Shown here in pieces: positions 50,036 through 63,333 of a DNA stretch of 64,000 nucleotides. Origin of the DNA: Chinchilla lanigera. Its lineage: Eukaryota > Chordata > Mammalia > Rodentia > Chinchillidae. The notes beneath the pieces were generated by a model. It worked only from the letters and a program-made list of their open reading frames with translations. It was not told the DNA's origin and did no database searches. The stretch spans positions 8,608,002 to 8,672,001 of the forward strand of contig NW_004955438.1 in NCBI RefSeq assembly GCF_000276665.1, read 5' to 3'. Position 1 is the first letter of the stretch, and each line of letters starts with the position of its first letter. The translations under genes and the position numbers were made by a program.

Positions 50036-50171
50036 TTGGCTTCTTAATAAATTGACTACCCTTCAAAATGACTGGCTCTCAAGAAAATTATTTTGTCCAT
50101 ATTTAAAGATTTTTGATAATGGAGATATTAGATATGGATATTACTCACTGATCATAGAAAATCAAGGAGAC

Positions 50172-50275
50172 ATATTTATTTATTTAATTATTCATTTATT
50201 TTGGGGACTGGGAATCAAACTTGCAACCTTGTGCTTGCCAGGGAGGTGTTGTGCTGCTAAGCTATATCCCTGGCC
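50172..50275 (-). mobile_element. ID-type SINE monomer, antisense
   Basis: A (ATTT)n tail is followed by GACTGGGAATCAAACTTGC and GCTAAGCTATATCCCTGG, the reverse complement of an ID SINE. A short target-site duplication (CAAGGAGA) is seen at 50163-50170 and 50276-50283. Confidence 0.87.
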
Positions 50276-50283
50276 CAAGGAGA

Positions 50284-51289
50284 TATTTTTAAAGACTCAG
50301 TTTATGTGTAGCTTCTAAAGCCCTTGGACACCCATTGTATTTTTTTACAGAAGTTCTGTTTTTGTAATTATTCGAATCTTGTGCACTTACCTGATATAAA
50401 CGTTTCAGATGGAATCGAAATATGCCTCCACCACTGGGAGACCCAGAAGAAACAGACAAAAGAGTTGAGTTGAGCTATTTTTAGCAATGAATTTGTTACA
50501 CACTGGAGGGGCTGTTCAGAGTATTCTGTAGATGCTGCTGAAGATGCACATGTGTCAGAATCGATTAGGGCATTAGGAACTGGCTTCAGGATTTATATAT
50601 CTTCTCCAGTATAAATAATAACTTTGTGCTTTAGGAAATACTAGAGGAGTTTTATTTTCACAAGTTAAGGACACAGTATTTTTACTGCCAATTCTCAAAC
50701 CAATTGTCATTTAAACACACACACCAACTACTGATCCCATTCGTTGATTTCCTTGGTATAAAGAATAAATGGTGACAAATTTCAATACATCCTTTGGGGA
50801 GTCTTATGATTCCAGTGGCATAAGAAGCCTCCATATTGAGTGATTTTTTTTTCCTTATCAAATATAACAACATGTTGGCACAGAGTCTGTTGAGGTGCCC
50901 AGTTTGAATGGCATGGGCCTTTGTTGGTTTTATTTGCATTCATCAAATATCTACTGAGGGCTGGTAAGTTTAGGGGCTGAATAAGGCAGCTTTCTGGTGG
51001 AGTTAATTTCTGCTTCTTCACAATCTTTCCTGGAAGCTGCTGGTATTCAACACATGGCCCAAGCTTCCCCTGCTTCCTGACTTTCGCCCAGCCACTCACA
51101 TGTCTTATGTTGAAATAATCCACCAAGGGTCCTGCCAATTCCAGCACTTGCCTGAGTCTCTCAAATGGGTTTTCTCCTTTCAGATCCCTGATTTTGAGTT
51201 AATTATTACCCTTCATTTACTATTTCTCCACTTCAACCTTTCTACACATGGAAGGAGGAAGGGTGATTTTTAAATGATGATGCTACTGC
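50284..51289. other. Non-coding stretch
   Basis: Nothing recognised. The 121-codon minus-strand open frame at 50782-51147 has no recognisable domain. Confidence 0.6.
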
Positions 51290-51600
51290 CTTACTTTCAA
51301 AATACCCATTACCCTTACACTCAAGGCAGAATCTAAACGTCTTGTGCAATATTTCTGCATCTCCCTACACACAGTGCTCCTGGCATTCCTTCCTGTGTTG
51401 TTTCTGCGTTCCTTACTTCTCCAGACCAGACACATTTAACAGGAGCACTCACTTTATCCCTTGGGATGCCCAGGTCTGCACTGTGGTTAAGGTATTATAC
51501 TCTACAACATTCTCCTTTGCCTTGGATCCTGATTATCCTTTAAGGTATCAGTTAACTATGCCTCTTGGAAAATTGCTTGAATCACATCTGGCAATCATCT
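51290..51600 (-). repeat. L2 LINE fragment (possible), antisense
   Basis: AAGGCAGAATCTAAACG, TGGCATTCCTTCCTGTGTTG, CAACATTCTCCTTTGCCTTG and TCAGTTAACTATGCCTCTTG fall in the order of the reverse L2 3' end, with heavy divergence. Confidence 0.4.
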
Positions 51601-52439
51601 GACACCACCCCCCCCATGCAATTCCAATGACTTCAAAATTTCTTATTTCTAGTATTTATATATTTCAGTTCCCATGGATCTGTCTCATGGCTGTCATCAG
51701 GACATGAGGAGGAGAATATTCTCTCAGGTTTTCTTTGGCTGGTCTCATTTTGAGTCCAGCAACCAGCACCTGCATAGCTCAAGGATCAGCCATAGTTTTA
51801 GTGTCTTAATGCAAGCTGAGGCAGAGCTAAGGGAATCCATGTTATATGGAATTAGCTTTGTTCCAACAGCACAGTGTTCACTTTACAAGAAGAAGCAAAA
51901 CATACACATTTCTAAAAAAAAAAATCTCTTGGCTAGTTGTAATTTTTAACAGAAATTTTGTGATTATTTGGAAGTCACACATTTATCTGATTTCCAAGCT
52001 TCAGATGGAATCTACATGGTCCACACCTACAGGGTGAGCTGAGAATTCTATTGAAATGACTTGAAGAACTTCCATTTCTTTGTTACAAGCACCCTCAAAA
52101 ACCTGAGCCAACTTATAGCACAGCATTGAAGGAGACATCTGTTAAAAAATCACCTCTCATCAAAGTCACCAAAAAGTCCACAAAGCATGGACACAAAAGT
52201 CCATAAAGTCAAACATTTTGACAATTTGTTGATCGAAATGAATTCTTTACATGTAAAAAACAAAGGTAGATTTTTGTTTTATTTCCATTAGCAAAATCAA
52301 AATAGTCATTAGTCACGGTCACAGCCTATATAAAAATATATATCATTTAGAAGTTCACGTTTTGTTGTCTTATGGAAATCAATAGTCATTTTTAGAAATA
52401 GTATGCTCCAAAGAAGTAGGCAGTGGAGAGAGGTGGTTA
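51601..52439. other. Non-coding stretch
   Basis: A short run of C at about 51607-51614, otherwise nothing recognised. Confidence 0.6.
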
Positions 52440-52670
52440 TTAAATACTTAGACTTGAAATCAGGCCAACATATCTCATAAACCAGGACAGATTGGCTGAT
52501 TGACCTTGGCACTGACTTACACTTTCACTCATCAGTTTCCTTGTGTCTCACTTGGTACAGTGATGTATAACATATACAGTGGTTGTCAGATTTAAAGCCA
52601 TGTAAAATATCTGATGCAGTATCTGGTACTGAGCGAGCACTGAATAAATGACATTCAGCACCTTATATTT
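52440..52670 (+). repeat. MIR SINE, nearly full length
   Basis: GACTTGAAATCAGGCCAACA, GATTGACCTTGGCACTGAC, CATCAGTTTCCTTGTGTCTC and CTGGTACTGAGCGAGCACTG then AATAAATGACATT run in full MIR order. Confidence 0.75.
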
Positions 52671-53789
52671 TTCATGCAAACATAATTCACAATGGGTCAC
52701 ATATTATACTTATAATGAAAAAATATCTTGAGTATTAAAGTCTGAATTATGTATAAGGATTATTGATTTAAAAGTAATTAGCATCCAACATGCTCTATTA
52801 CTGTACACAACTATTATCAGTGAAAGAATGGAAAGGAGCTTCCCTTTTCTCCTTTCATTTATTTATTTTTTAATATTTTAGAACAAATGGGGAAAGTAAA
52901 GCACTGTATGAGAACACAGAAAAAACAGTAGAGTATGCGAGATCCTTGAACAGAATTCTTGCATAGAAAGAGGGCGCAGTGCTTTATAATGGAGTACATT
53001 TTCTTTCTGTTCTTCAGAGCACATGTAGGTGTGGCTATAGTTGAAAACCAATTCAAAATAATAGGAGAGTCGAAGGGCCCAGAGGATGAGCATTCCGAAG
53101 ACACTAGAAAATTGAAACGTTTTAAAAGCCAAGGTAATCAATTTGTTTTAAAAACATATATAATTTTGTGGATGTTCTAAGTTCTGTAGTGCTGATAATC
53201 AAATCCAGTGCCGTGGGATGAGCTGTACTTCCAGTCCCCCCAAATGCAGAATTTTAAATGGCAAGTTGCTAGTTTACTATACTGTACCACCAAGCTTGGC
53301 ACGTAAGTCCAGTACGGACTGAAGATATTTGCAGCAGTTGCCACAGAAAGGAAGGTTTTTGTGACTCTGCAAGGCAGACGCTCTCTAAACTACCACCTGT
53401 GACACAGTTACATTTTTTCTGCAATCAACACCATTCTTAATTTTGCAATCTGCTTGTAATTAAGAAGCATAAATCCTCTTCTGCTGGGTCATGTTGATTT
53501 TGCTTCCTGTACACTTTCTATTTCTAGAAGTTAAAATAGTTTCAAAGCAGCACACTGTGGTCTATAGTAGTATTGTTTTCATTTTTCTGTCTTTTTCTGC
53601 TTAATACATTCAGAAAGTCAGATACTTGGGTGCTTCGGTACATGCATTTTCTCTTCTTGTTCTTAACTGTATGGTTTAATTGAATTCAGGACAATTGCTT
53701 GGCATTATGGATGGATACCAGTATTCTCTGATACCTAGACTATCTCTGTTTGAACCAGTGTCTCTTTTCATGATCAGCACTACCTCGTG
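52671..53789. other. Non-coding stretch
   Basis: Only the doubtful decayed SINE at 53.2 kb. No gene seen. Confidence 0.6.
53191..53302 (-). mobile_element. Possible badly decayed B1-dID SINE, antisense
   Basis: CTGATAATCAAATCCAGTGC with GATGAGCTGTACTTCCAG resembles a decayed reverse-complement ID, and ACTGTACCACCAAGCTTGGC resembles the start of a B1 in reverse. The middle is not recognisable, so this is a weak call. Confidence 0.4.
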
Positions 53790-53796
53790 CTATTGT

Positions 53797-53890
53797 TATT
53801 TTTTGTTTTGTTTCTTTCTGGTACCGGGAATCGCACTCAGGGCCTTGTGTTTGCCAGGCAGGTGCTGTGTTACTGAGCTACAGCCCAGCC
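53797..53890 (-). mobile_element. ID-type SINE monomer, antisense
   Basis: A T-rich tail, then TACCGGGAATCGCACTCAGG and TACTGAGCTACAGCCCAG, is the reverse complement of an ID SINE. CTATTGT flanks it at 53790-53796 and 53891-53897 as a short target-site duplication. Confidence 0.88.
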
Positions 53891-53897
53891 CTATTGT

Positions 53898-56439
53898 AAA
53901 GTACTTTACATATTTGCCCTCGTTAATTGGAATATGGTATACTTCACTACTGCGCCCAAGAAAAGGGAAGCAAGGAACTGAACTGCTTTGTAATGGAGTT
54001 CCGTAGAAAGCAAAGGCACTACAGGACCTTACCCAATTGGATGGGGAAGTAAATTACTCCAGCATGACCTCTGTAACTCTCATATCAAAGCTGTCTACAG
54101 CAAGGTTCACATCACTGCTCCAAATCATACTACTCTTGAGTTTTGTGCAAATTTATGCTTTCTTTAGTTTTCTCATTTTTTGTGAGGAATAGCAAAATCC
54201 ACCTCCATACTAAAACCCCAGCACAGAGCCTGACACATAGCAAGTACTTAATACACCTCAGAGACTTTGTGAAACTACGTGGAATTGGTGGAAAGTCAGA
54301 TCATGCGGCTCAGATCTCCTTGGATCTTATGTAAGATCCTTCATATTTCAGGCCTGTTACTTCCAGTATAGGCACCTAGGAGTTTGGTTGGGCTCCTAGA
54401 TTCTTTTGGAATTTAAATTGTGTTTTATACTTATTAGTTTTCTATGAACTTTACATTTAGTCATTAGAGCTCCTTTATATAATGTCTCCTTGTAAAATTC
54501 AAGATGTGTATAGGATACATCCAGAGAATATTCAAACTTTCAGTTTCATTCGCTTCATTATAAAGACAGACATGTTTCACTTTAGCTATTGCAATTTAAA
54601 ATAGATGTGCTAGGAAAACTAAAGGGCATAATAGTGAAAAGTATGAATTGCAAACCCCTGTGACCTTGTTTCTATCTTATATGATTTGGTGTACCTAAGC
54701 ATCAATCTTCACATGTGAAATGAGGTATTAATACTTATGAGAATTCGATGAAGTTGTTTATGCCAAATCTTTAGTGACTACAATCTATTGAAACCTGTAA
54801 TGGCTGAAAATATATAAGAGTACAAAGAGTAGCAAATAGAAATGTAATTCATCTTTACTAATTCTGATGCCTTTCCCCGCAAAGCAGGAAAATGAAAACT
54901 ATATCACTAAATAGATGTATCTATAAAATTCTTTATTTCACTAAAAATTATCAGACAGATTTAAAATTGCATAAAGCAAGATTATTTCTTAACATATTGA
55001 ATATATCTTTTACCTTTGCAGTTTTTTTATGTACTTGCTATGAAATATTAAATATTCAATAGAAAAGAAATCATAAAAACACCCAGGAAAATATTAAATT
55101 ATAAATGCAGTATATTTTGGATGAGGCAGAATATTTCAGCACTAACTCTGCAACTTCTTTCTCTTAATCTTGAAAACATGCACAATTATAGTCTTAAAAA
55201 CATTAGAAGATGTTTTTAGAACAAGTAGATACATTTCTTTTTTTTCCAGGACCTTCAGTACATTTTTAAAACCACTGCCTAACAGATAACAATAGGAAAT
55301 TAATTTAAAAATATTTATACTTTAAAATAGTTGTCTAAGAATACCTGCTAATAAACTCTATCTTCTTTTTATCACATCATGCACCTGACTATAGTAATAA
55401 AATATTGTTTAATTAAACATATCTACATAATGTAGACTCTCCAATGATTTATAATAGTTTAATGATAGATATTTTAAATTAATGCCTTTTAATTTTGTAA
55501 TTGAAAAATGATCCTTGGGAGTCAAATTGAGGTATCATTATCTTTTACAAGCTGTTTGTTATTCTGTTTCTCCTTCATCAGGTCTTCGTAGTGAAATTTT
55601 TAAAAGTTAATTCCACAGAGGATACTCAATCAAATGTAACCAAATTAGCAAAATAATTATTTTTAAAAATTTAAATAAATTTTATGCTACCTCTATAAAG
55701 GACCAAAACAGCACTTTAAAAGAATTTAACAAAATAGAGAAACTAAAGGTAGTTAATGATATTTTTATTGTAAACATTAAAATTCTACCTGGCAGTTTAG
55801 GAACATCACAGATTCTGCTTGCCAAAAGTAAAGTTACCTCGGGGAGAAAAGAACACATACTTCTTTATCTCGATTAATTTTCCCTAGATAAATTTGAAAT
55901 TTCATAGAAATATACTTTTAAAATGATTTATTTTAGTAAATATACCTGTTACTAATGAAACAATCACTGTAAAAAAAAGCCTGTTTTAAAAAGCTCATGT
56001 GACCTGCAAAGTAAACAACAAACCAACCAGCACGAGGTAGAGAAAAAGAAAAACATGAATAAAACATTTACATGAAATTACTAACATTTTAATCCACAAA
56101 ATAAAACAATAGACAGGAATGAAACATAAAAATGTATGTTTTACAAAGCAGTGATCAAAGTTCAGGGAAGTAAACTGTGGTGTGTCATACATTTTTCAGG
56201 AAAAATAAGTAACATGTTTTGTGGATACATGAATAAACATATTTTAAGCACACATTGTGGCATGGGTGTAAATTTAAATAATCAAGCCTAATGTAGAATT
56301 TAAGAACAATTACTTTTAAATCAAGAAGTTATCAAAAGCATTAACAAGTAGTTTAAATATTAAAGTATTTCAAGTACTAGAGTACTAGAAAGATAAACTG
56401 CTATTATTGAAATTTATTCAAGATTCATTATGGGATCTG
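53898..56439. other. Very AT-rich, repeat-poor stretch
   Basis: One MIR at 54.6 kb. From about 54.85 to 56.4 kb the DNA is strongly AT-rich with no recognised repeat or ORF. Read on the minus strand it resembles an mRNA 3' end, with AATAAA at about 54926-54931. Confidence 0.55.
54625..54770 (+). repeat. MIR SINE
   Basis: CCCTGTGACCTTGTTTC, AATCTTCACATGTGAAATGA and GGTATTAATACTTATGAG match the MIR core and downstream part. Confidence 0.6.
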
Positions 56440-56637
56440 ATATAGTGGAAAAATAACACTGGCTTTGGAGTTCAAGTGTGGACTTGTTCACTGACCAGCT
56501 GTGTTTCCTACCCAGTAACTTCACCTCTTTATAGACTGGTTTTATATGTTTAAAAACTTATAATAAAAACACCTACTATATTGTTGGTGTCAGAATTCAT
56601 TTATAGTCATCAGAGTAGAGCTCAATGCATAGCAATC
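56440..56637 (+). repeat. MIR SINE, nearly full length
   Basis: GATATAGTGGAAAAATAACA, CTGGCTTTGGAGTTCAAGTG, CTGACCAGCTGTGTTTCC, AACTTCACCTCTTTATAGAC and AGAGCTCAATGCATAGC run in MIR order. Confidence 0.75.
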
Positions 56638-57097
56638 TCTTAGCTATATTAATTCCATTCAGCTTTTTTTATATTCTGTTGCTCTCAATGGAATTAAGCT
56701 CTTTTCTGTGCTTTTGTAATGAAAATAAACATCTCACAACCTGCTCTTCCATGAACTCCTCAGAGAAAGAGGCTTGTCTTTCCATGAAAGCAGAAGTGAC
56801 GTGGTTTTGCATGTGGATCTGTCAGTCCTGCTGTGCCTTGTATACTCATCTACTGCTTGACGTGGAGTAAGATTTAAAACATAATAGATTCCCTTTGAGT
56901 TTCCGTGGTTGTCCTAAAAGAGCTGGTGCAGCAAACATTTCTGTAAATTTTTCATGTGTAATCTACCAGTACTAACAACAGAGCTGACTATATGGTTACA
57001 TGTAGTGGTGTCCTTTAGAAGGATCTTGGATTTTCTCCTGTCTTTAATCTTTGCTGTTCCATCCTCTATTCTGTTTATCCTCATTCCTTTGATTCTA

Positions 57098-57114
57098 CAT
57101 CATCATCATCATCA
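57098..57114. repeat. (CAT)n short tandem repeat
   Basis: Five CAT units. Confidence 0.8.
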
Positions 57115-58844
57115 AATTGCATGTGTGTTATATAGATTGAAGAGAATGGCACTGTGTCCCCTCACCATTATGATGGGAGCTGGGACTATGTGGCTAATCC
57201 ATTTAGAGCAATTACCAGTAAAGGATAGGGTAAAAGAACATTGAGTATGAATAAAGGAAAAATGGAAGCGTGTGGAGCAAAGTCTACTTGCGCAGAGACC
57301 AAGCGGGATCTGGAATCTAGGTGTACCATCTAGGAAAGCAACCTTGCCTGGTGTTTGGCATCCCCAGAAGTACTCTATCGCTACTGGCAAAAGCCTCCTG
57401 TTGTCAGCTCTCTTGGATATTTTCTAGGTTAAAGAGAGTATTTCAATGAGCTTCTGTCATCTTTCCTAGAACACCCATGTTGTATGACTGAAAGACACAA
57501 TGGTAGGAAGACCCTGACAACCTCCTCCAACTCAGATGATGCCCAAAGGGCCATTTTATTGTGCAAGTTCCCCACAGGCTCCCTTTTGGCTTCCCTGGCA
57601 CACCATCCCGGCTTTGCTTCCCTTTCTAGCTAGTCCTGACTCTTTCCAGCTCCTGGCTTCACCTTATTCCCAATCCTCCCTTTTCTAGATGCTCATTCAA
57701 AAAGCCTTCCTTAATAAGCCTCTTGCGTGCTGGTCTTTGTCTTACATATTCTTCTCTGGGAACCCTAATTGCCACAACCTACTCCACACTTTCTTTAAAC
57801 GGTCTTAAATTTCACCAGAGTTAGAGCTAGTTGGGTGAGGATGTTAAGATTGACCCAAAAAAACTCCCTTACTAATTGAACAAAGTGAACTAAAATTGAC
57901 ATTACTTTATACACTCTGACTATCCTAATTTTATGGATTTGATTTATGCATATGAATGTAGAGGAGGCCCAAATTTTGCTGCATGTTTGTAGCAAACCTA
58001 TTATGGCTGATCAGTATTGCACCATTTGCTTTCCCTGGTGGTTGTCAAATTTCTTAGAAAATAACCCAAACATATTATAAAAGTCAAAACAAAAAAAGCC
58101 TCAAGTGAGAAAACACAAATAAAAGTTATCTAACATTCACTTCTTTGAGTGAAAGCAAGCAAAACCAAGTTTATTAACTTTACAGGAAAATAAACTAAGA
58201 AAATTGCAATCAGAGTGATCGTTGTATTAGAACAAATGTCTGCTTCTGACAGATTAAAAGGAAAATAATTAAACTAAACAGGGAGTCCAGTCCGTATTCT
58301 GTATAATTGTCTCTCATGATCCAATCATTTTCACATGCCTGAAGGACCCCACAGGTCTTGCCCCATCATTGGCTGGAAACCTAAAAAAAGGCAACTTTCA
58401 CTCCTTATTGCCCCATTATTTTTTTATTCTAGCCATAATACTCCTCAACATTTCAGTTACCCAGATGGGAAGTTGTTTATGAGCACGGCCTTTTGTGAAG
58501 TTGACAAAATCTTGACAAGAATAAAAAGAAGTGAGTTATCTTTCTGAAATGGTGCATGGTTTTAAAATAAGCAGTTTTTCTTCAAAGTAGTTTTCCCACA
58601 TGGGGAAAAGAGGATGCACATTAGACAACATCTGCCCTTGAAGATCCAAATTTCCTTTCTATAGCACTGGCAGAAGGGATCTCCCAGTAATTCTAAGGTG
58701 TCTCTTCCTACTTTCTGCTACTTATTTTTAATCAGCCCCCAAAATAGTATCAAGGAATTATTTATGTCAGTTTTCTTGGATCACTACAGAATTTTCTCTA
58801 ATAATGTTGGTTAGGATTAGTGTGTGTGATAGCTGAATTTATTT

Positions 58845-58980
58845 GTTACAGCCTCTATTGCGATCATCAAATGCATCACTCATTTTGCTGATAGAAAAAC
58901 CAGGGCTCGTGGGAGCATTGACTAAGATCTTATAGTGATGAGGTGAGCTTTATACACAGTGCTTAGGATTTCAGATCAGG
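58845..58980 (+). repeat. MIR-family SINE, diverged
   Basis: CATTTTGCTGATAGAAAAAC, CAGGGCTCGTGGGAGC and AAGATCTTATAGTGATGAGG resemble the MIR3-like segment. Confidence 0.45.
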
Positions 58981-60824
58981 TTGTTTTCTTCACCACACCA
59001 CTTGGCTTCACTAGCAGAATTTCTGCCAGTTGCTGTTGTTATCTAAATACTTTACTAGTATAGCCTCTTCTGTGAGCTGGTGATAAGTTATTCCACCTAG
59101 GAAATAAAAGAGCACTTTATCCTCACACTGATATTATCAGGATAGTAAAGCATTCAACAGAGCAATGAAACTTCCAATTTGTTGACTACATTTAATATCG
59201 TGCAACTACTAGTTCTTAATATGGATCATGAAGAAGCTTCTCTTGAGAAGTGAGGTTCAGTTACCAAAATATATGTAGTAATTATTAGATATCCTGAGAG
59301 AGTATTTTGAATTGTTTAATCATTAGGAAAGCCACTGAGACCTTTTCTCTACAAGCAAATTAGGAGGGACAAAGTAATTTAATAATAATGATTGATTCCT
59401 CTCATCAAGGTCTCTGCCATTATAGAACCATTGTTGTCATAACTTCCACAGCTTTTCATAAATATCTCTTACAAATATTTCCATGGCTATATGTGCTGGA
59501 TTCTTCTAGTCTGGTCCAGACTTCTCTGTTGGAGCCCCGTGTCATATGAGAGATTTAAGCCCTCAACTAGAAAGTAGAAAACTGCTCACATTTCCTAGCA
59601 AACACATAATTACACTCTACCTCCTGTTCTACCACAAAAGGCTTGCGTGGCATGGTATAAACTGAAATTTCTAAAGTGTAGATGCTCCCGTAGGCTTTTT
59701 GGTGTACAGCTGATTTATCAATATGGCAATCTTGATCTCCTGCATTGCAGGAGCCACACAACTTGGGCAACTTACTTCAACTGTAGCCATAGTTCCCTCG
59801 TAGATTTCTTTTTCAATCATAGATTTGAAGCAAGTACTACCTGAGTTTAAATGCACAGAAAGCATGTCCCACATCCTATGTAATTCCCCTTAATGTGGGT
59901 GGCAAATTTTCTAATATCTCCCACAAAGTATTTAGTCTGTGACTTATTCCTAATAAAACCCACTAAAGTGAAATCTAACAACAGAAGAGGCTTTTTGATG
60001 CCTAACAGCCTTCCAAGATTAAAAAAGGAAAATATGCTACCTAATATGGGTGGGCAAGCTGTGAGAAACAACATTTTAAACAAAGCCCATGGTATGGTTG
60101 ATTAGCATTCATTTTCCCCAATTCCTTCTACGTACATTTCTTTCCAGAAAGATGGTCTATATATTCACCAGTCCTTTGATGTTTCAGGTTCCGTGTGTGA
60201 AGTAGGCTTTATGCATTATATACATATGTGCAGTTTACAAAGCAGAGATGAAACAGAGGTTCCTCCTGTTGGTGTTTGGATGCAAGTTGAAGAGACAAGT
60301 GGAGTAGCCGAGATCAGTAAATATCACCATGCTGGATCCATCCTGGTCTGGCTCAGTCTTTCAGTGTCTGAGGTCGAGATGTAGTAACAGGAGAGACCCA
60401 CTTTCCACGTAAGGAGTACCGCACTGGATCCTTGGATGAGACAGTTTAACAAGTCACCTTTGGTTTTTATTGGCTTCTTCCAGGACTTTCAGTGATTTTG
60501 TATAAAGCTCATTCTATTGTACTTGACATAAGTGGGATAATTTCTATTTTCTGCATTTGACCTCCTTGGATAAAGTATTTGATGCTATAGTTAGCATCAA
60601 GTGCATGGTAAGAGGAAAATGGCTCACCATTTTTCTAAGAGTGAGTAATTGCTCATCATAACTTTATGAATAAAACAGATGTTCAGCTGTTTTGAGTAGT
60701 ACCTGAGCTGTACAAATGAAGAAAAGACCCCAAGCCTCAAAGTGATGTCAAACTAGTCATTACAAAGGAATATCAAAGCCACTTGTGTCATTTTCAGACA
60801 AAAGGTGCAAGACTGGATTCTGTG

Positions 60825-60861
60825 GTTTTTTTTTTTGTTTTGTTTTTTTATTTTTTTTTTG
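60825..60861. repeat. T-rich low-complexity run
   Basis: T runs broken by single G and A. No SINE body was recognised on either side. Confidence 0.75.
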
Positions 60862-61140
60862 AGAGAGTTGATTCTTCTATGATATCTTAATTTGACTTGC
60901 TTCTTTGCCTCAAGAAGGAATTGGCTGTGTCTTGGAGAACAAGCAGATCAATGTGAGCTTACCCGTGTGGTAACTACAACTGCTAATTTTGTGGAAGATA
61001 TTACTTTACTGAAACAAAATCAGTGGCACTGCAGCACTTCACAAGCAACTATCCACCTAGAAGTTTCTTTATTTTTATCTCAGTAAGCAAAGAATGCTAA
61101 CATAGTTTGCTTTCACCTTCATTGACATTTCTCATAGTGA

Positions 61141-61502
61141 CTAGGTCTATTTTCTATTGCCTTAACAAGTAAGTAATTGATAAAGAAGATATGTGTATAT
61201 GATGGTTGTGAAGGCTGAAAAGCCTGAGAACGTGGTGCTGTCATCCTCTTGGCATCTGGAGAGGGCCTTTTTGCTACATGATAACACAGCTGAGTGTGTC
61301 ACACAGGTAGTAAGAGCAAGCATGGTAGTTCTGGTCTCTCTTTCATTTCCATACAGCCAGTGACACCATAAAGGAGACCCCACTCTCATGCCCTCATCTA
61401 ACACAAATTACCTCCCAAAGGTCCCAACTCTAAATATCTAATAGTTTGGGGACTGACTTTCCAACAAAACTTTTGAGGGACATCATCAAACCACAGCACA
61501 TG
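61141..61502 (-). repeat. Ancient interspersed repeat of LTR/MaLR-like layout, antisense
   Basis: The ending ATTACCTCCCAAAGGTCCCA ... TAGTTTGGGGACTGAC ... GAGGGACATCATCAAACCAC is a familiar repeat end in reverse orientation, preceded by the usual GGTTGTGAAGGCTGAAAAGC block. There is no open reading frame of note. Confidence 0.6.
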
Positions 61503-62963
61503 GAATACATGAATTACTCCCTGGGTCCCTGATTGTCTCTTTATACCAGTTCTCATTTTACACAGGTCTATTCTTTAATAAGGTCATGTGCTTGAAGCTG
61601 GAGTACTGGGAGTAAAAGTTATCCTAGGTTGCTGGGTGATTCACATGGAGTCAAAAGGGTAGGAGAAATTTTTTATGAAAATTCAGGTAACTGCTCTCTT
61701 TTGCAAATTTGTGACAATTCAGTGGAGCACATCTGGATAGTATCTCCCAAGAAATAGGCCTGGTTATTGGTAGGCTTCTTGGATATTTGAAGGTAACATA
61801 TTCAACTTTTAATTCTGCCATTAATAGTTTAACCAGGTAATCTCTAGGGCTATGAGGTCTGAATTTGTTCCAAAAATAATGAGAATCTTTGGCTTGTCCA
61901 TGGTGTGGTTCAAGCTGCTCTCTTTGCCATTTGGACATCGTGATTCAGTAAATTCCATGATGCCTAACATGCTGGAGGCAGATGTTCACACAGTTTTTAA
62001 AATCTTGCAAATCTTATAAGATATTAACAGTGAAGACCTCTCGGATATTGTCATGAAACCATGGCCTCTTTAATCTTATTAATTAATCTTTAATCTTATT
62101 AATCTCTTTAGAAACAGATACTGCAGTGAAAATATGCAGGATCTGGAGACATAGAACTCTTGATTGTTAGGTCTGTAGTAGTCATGCAACTATGGTCATC
62201 ATCTTTTCTCATCAACCAACTATATAGTTGAGCTTGGGCAGTAGAAATCCTTCATAAAGTGGAAATGACATATGTTAAATTGGCTGAGCACTCAAACTCA
62301 TTGCTTGAGGAGGTGTTCATCCTCCCAATGGAAGTTATCTTCCTGTTGCTCCTCATTGATTTTTCACCTAATTCTCAAAAATATTATAGAGTAGAGGAAT
62401 CTCTTAAGCAGACAGACCTTTGGTTTATATGTTCATTTACTTTGCTTGGAAACAAAGATTTATCTAAATACAGCTTGGAAGATTGCTTAGAAGCACATTT
62501 AGGGGAGAATGCTCATCAGTGGCAGACACTGTAAGAATATTCACACCCGTGTGATTTCTTTACATGAGATAGTCCTAGCTGACCAATCTCTCAATGAATA
62601 GGTGGATAAAATGGTCTTTTTCACCATCCACTATCCCCTCCATGCTTACTCAATTAATTCAGGCTTGAAGAGTACATGAGGGCAAAGATGGAAGTTAAAC
62701 TCGATTCAACATCATAAACTTATTTGATAAAGTCAGTCTTGAGCACTGAAGCTGCCAAACCCAAGAGAATGCTAATATTCATATAATGTACCATTCACTT
62801 TAGGGATGGAGCAATTTACATGATGGCAAATAATGGTACTAGGTTATTTCCATTATGGAAAAGGAAACCATTGTAACAGACAGTTGTTCTCTATGTGAAT
62901 CTGTCTTTATTGGGACCACAGTTGTGAATTTGTTCACTTATTGAAAGGGGAAGATAGTCGTGG
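61503..62963. other. Non-coding stretch
   Basis: A 17-bp direct repeat (TCTTTAATCTTATTAAT) occurs at 62067-62083 and 62087-62103. Nothing else recognised. Confidence 0.6.
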
Positions 62964-63333
62964 TGACTATCATTTGGATCAGAAATGTTCCCCAAAGATC
63001 CACATATTAAAGTTTGGGCCACCAGCATGGTACTATTGCAAAATGGTAGAAAGTTTAAGAGGTGAGACTTATAGGTAGATTTAGGTCTCTGCTGGCATGA
63101 TCTCAAATGCTGTGTGTCTTTAGCCCTTTTCTCTTCTGCTGCCTGCCCATGAAATTAATGACTTTGCTCCACGGTGCACTCACGGCCAAGGTGGGCTGCC
63201 TCACCACAGGTCGAAAAACAACAAGACCAACCCACCACAGATCAAAACTGCTGAAACTGTAGAACAGAATGAACCTTTTTTCTTTAAAAGTTTATTACCT
63301 TGGTTATTTTTGTAGTACAAAAGAACTAACACA
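62964..63333 (+). repeat. Solitary LTR-like repeat, MaLR type (about 370 bp)
   Basis: It starts TG and ends CA (TGACTATCATTTGGATC ... AGAACTAACACA), the form of a solitary LTR. Landmarks in order are a GTTTGGGCCACCAGC block, GAGGTGAGACTTATAGG, CTCCACGGTGCACTC, GCCTCACCACAGG and a 3' part with GCTGAAACTGTAGAACAG followed by AACCTTTTTTCTTT. This layout is the one I associate with mammalian MaLR LTRs. No internal region or coding sequence is attached. A clean target-site duplication was not found. Confidence 0.65.

Larger units (their letters stand above)
56638..61140. other. Non-coding stretch
   Basis: Short CAT repeat at 57.1 kb, diverged MIR at 58.85 kb and a T-rich run at 60.83 kb. A repeat-like end may lie near 57700-57780 (TCTCTGGGAACCCTAATTGC). 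No gene seen. Confidence 0.55.

Noticed and set aside
50782..51147. 121-codon minus-strand frame
   Set aside because: No recognisable domain. It overlaps another frame in a different phase and shows no exon signals.
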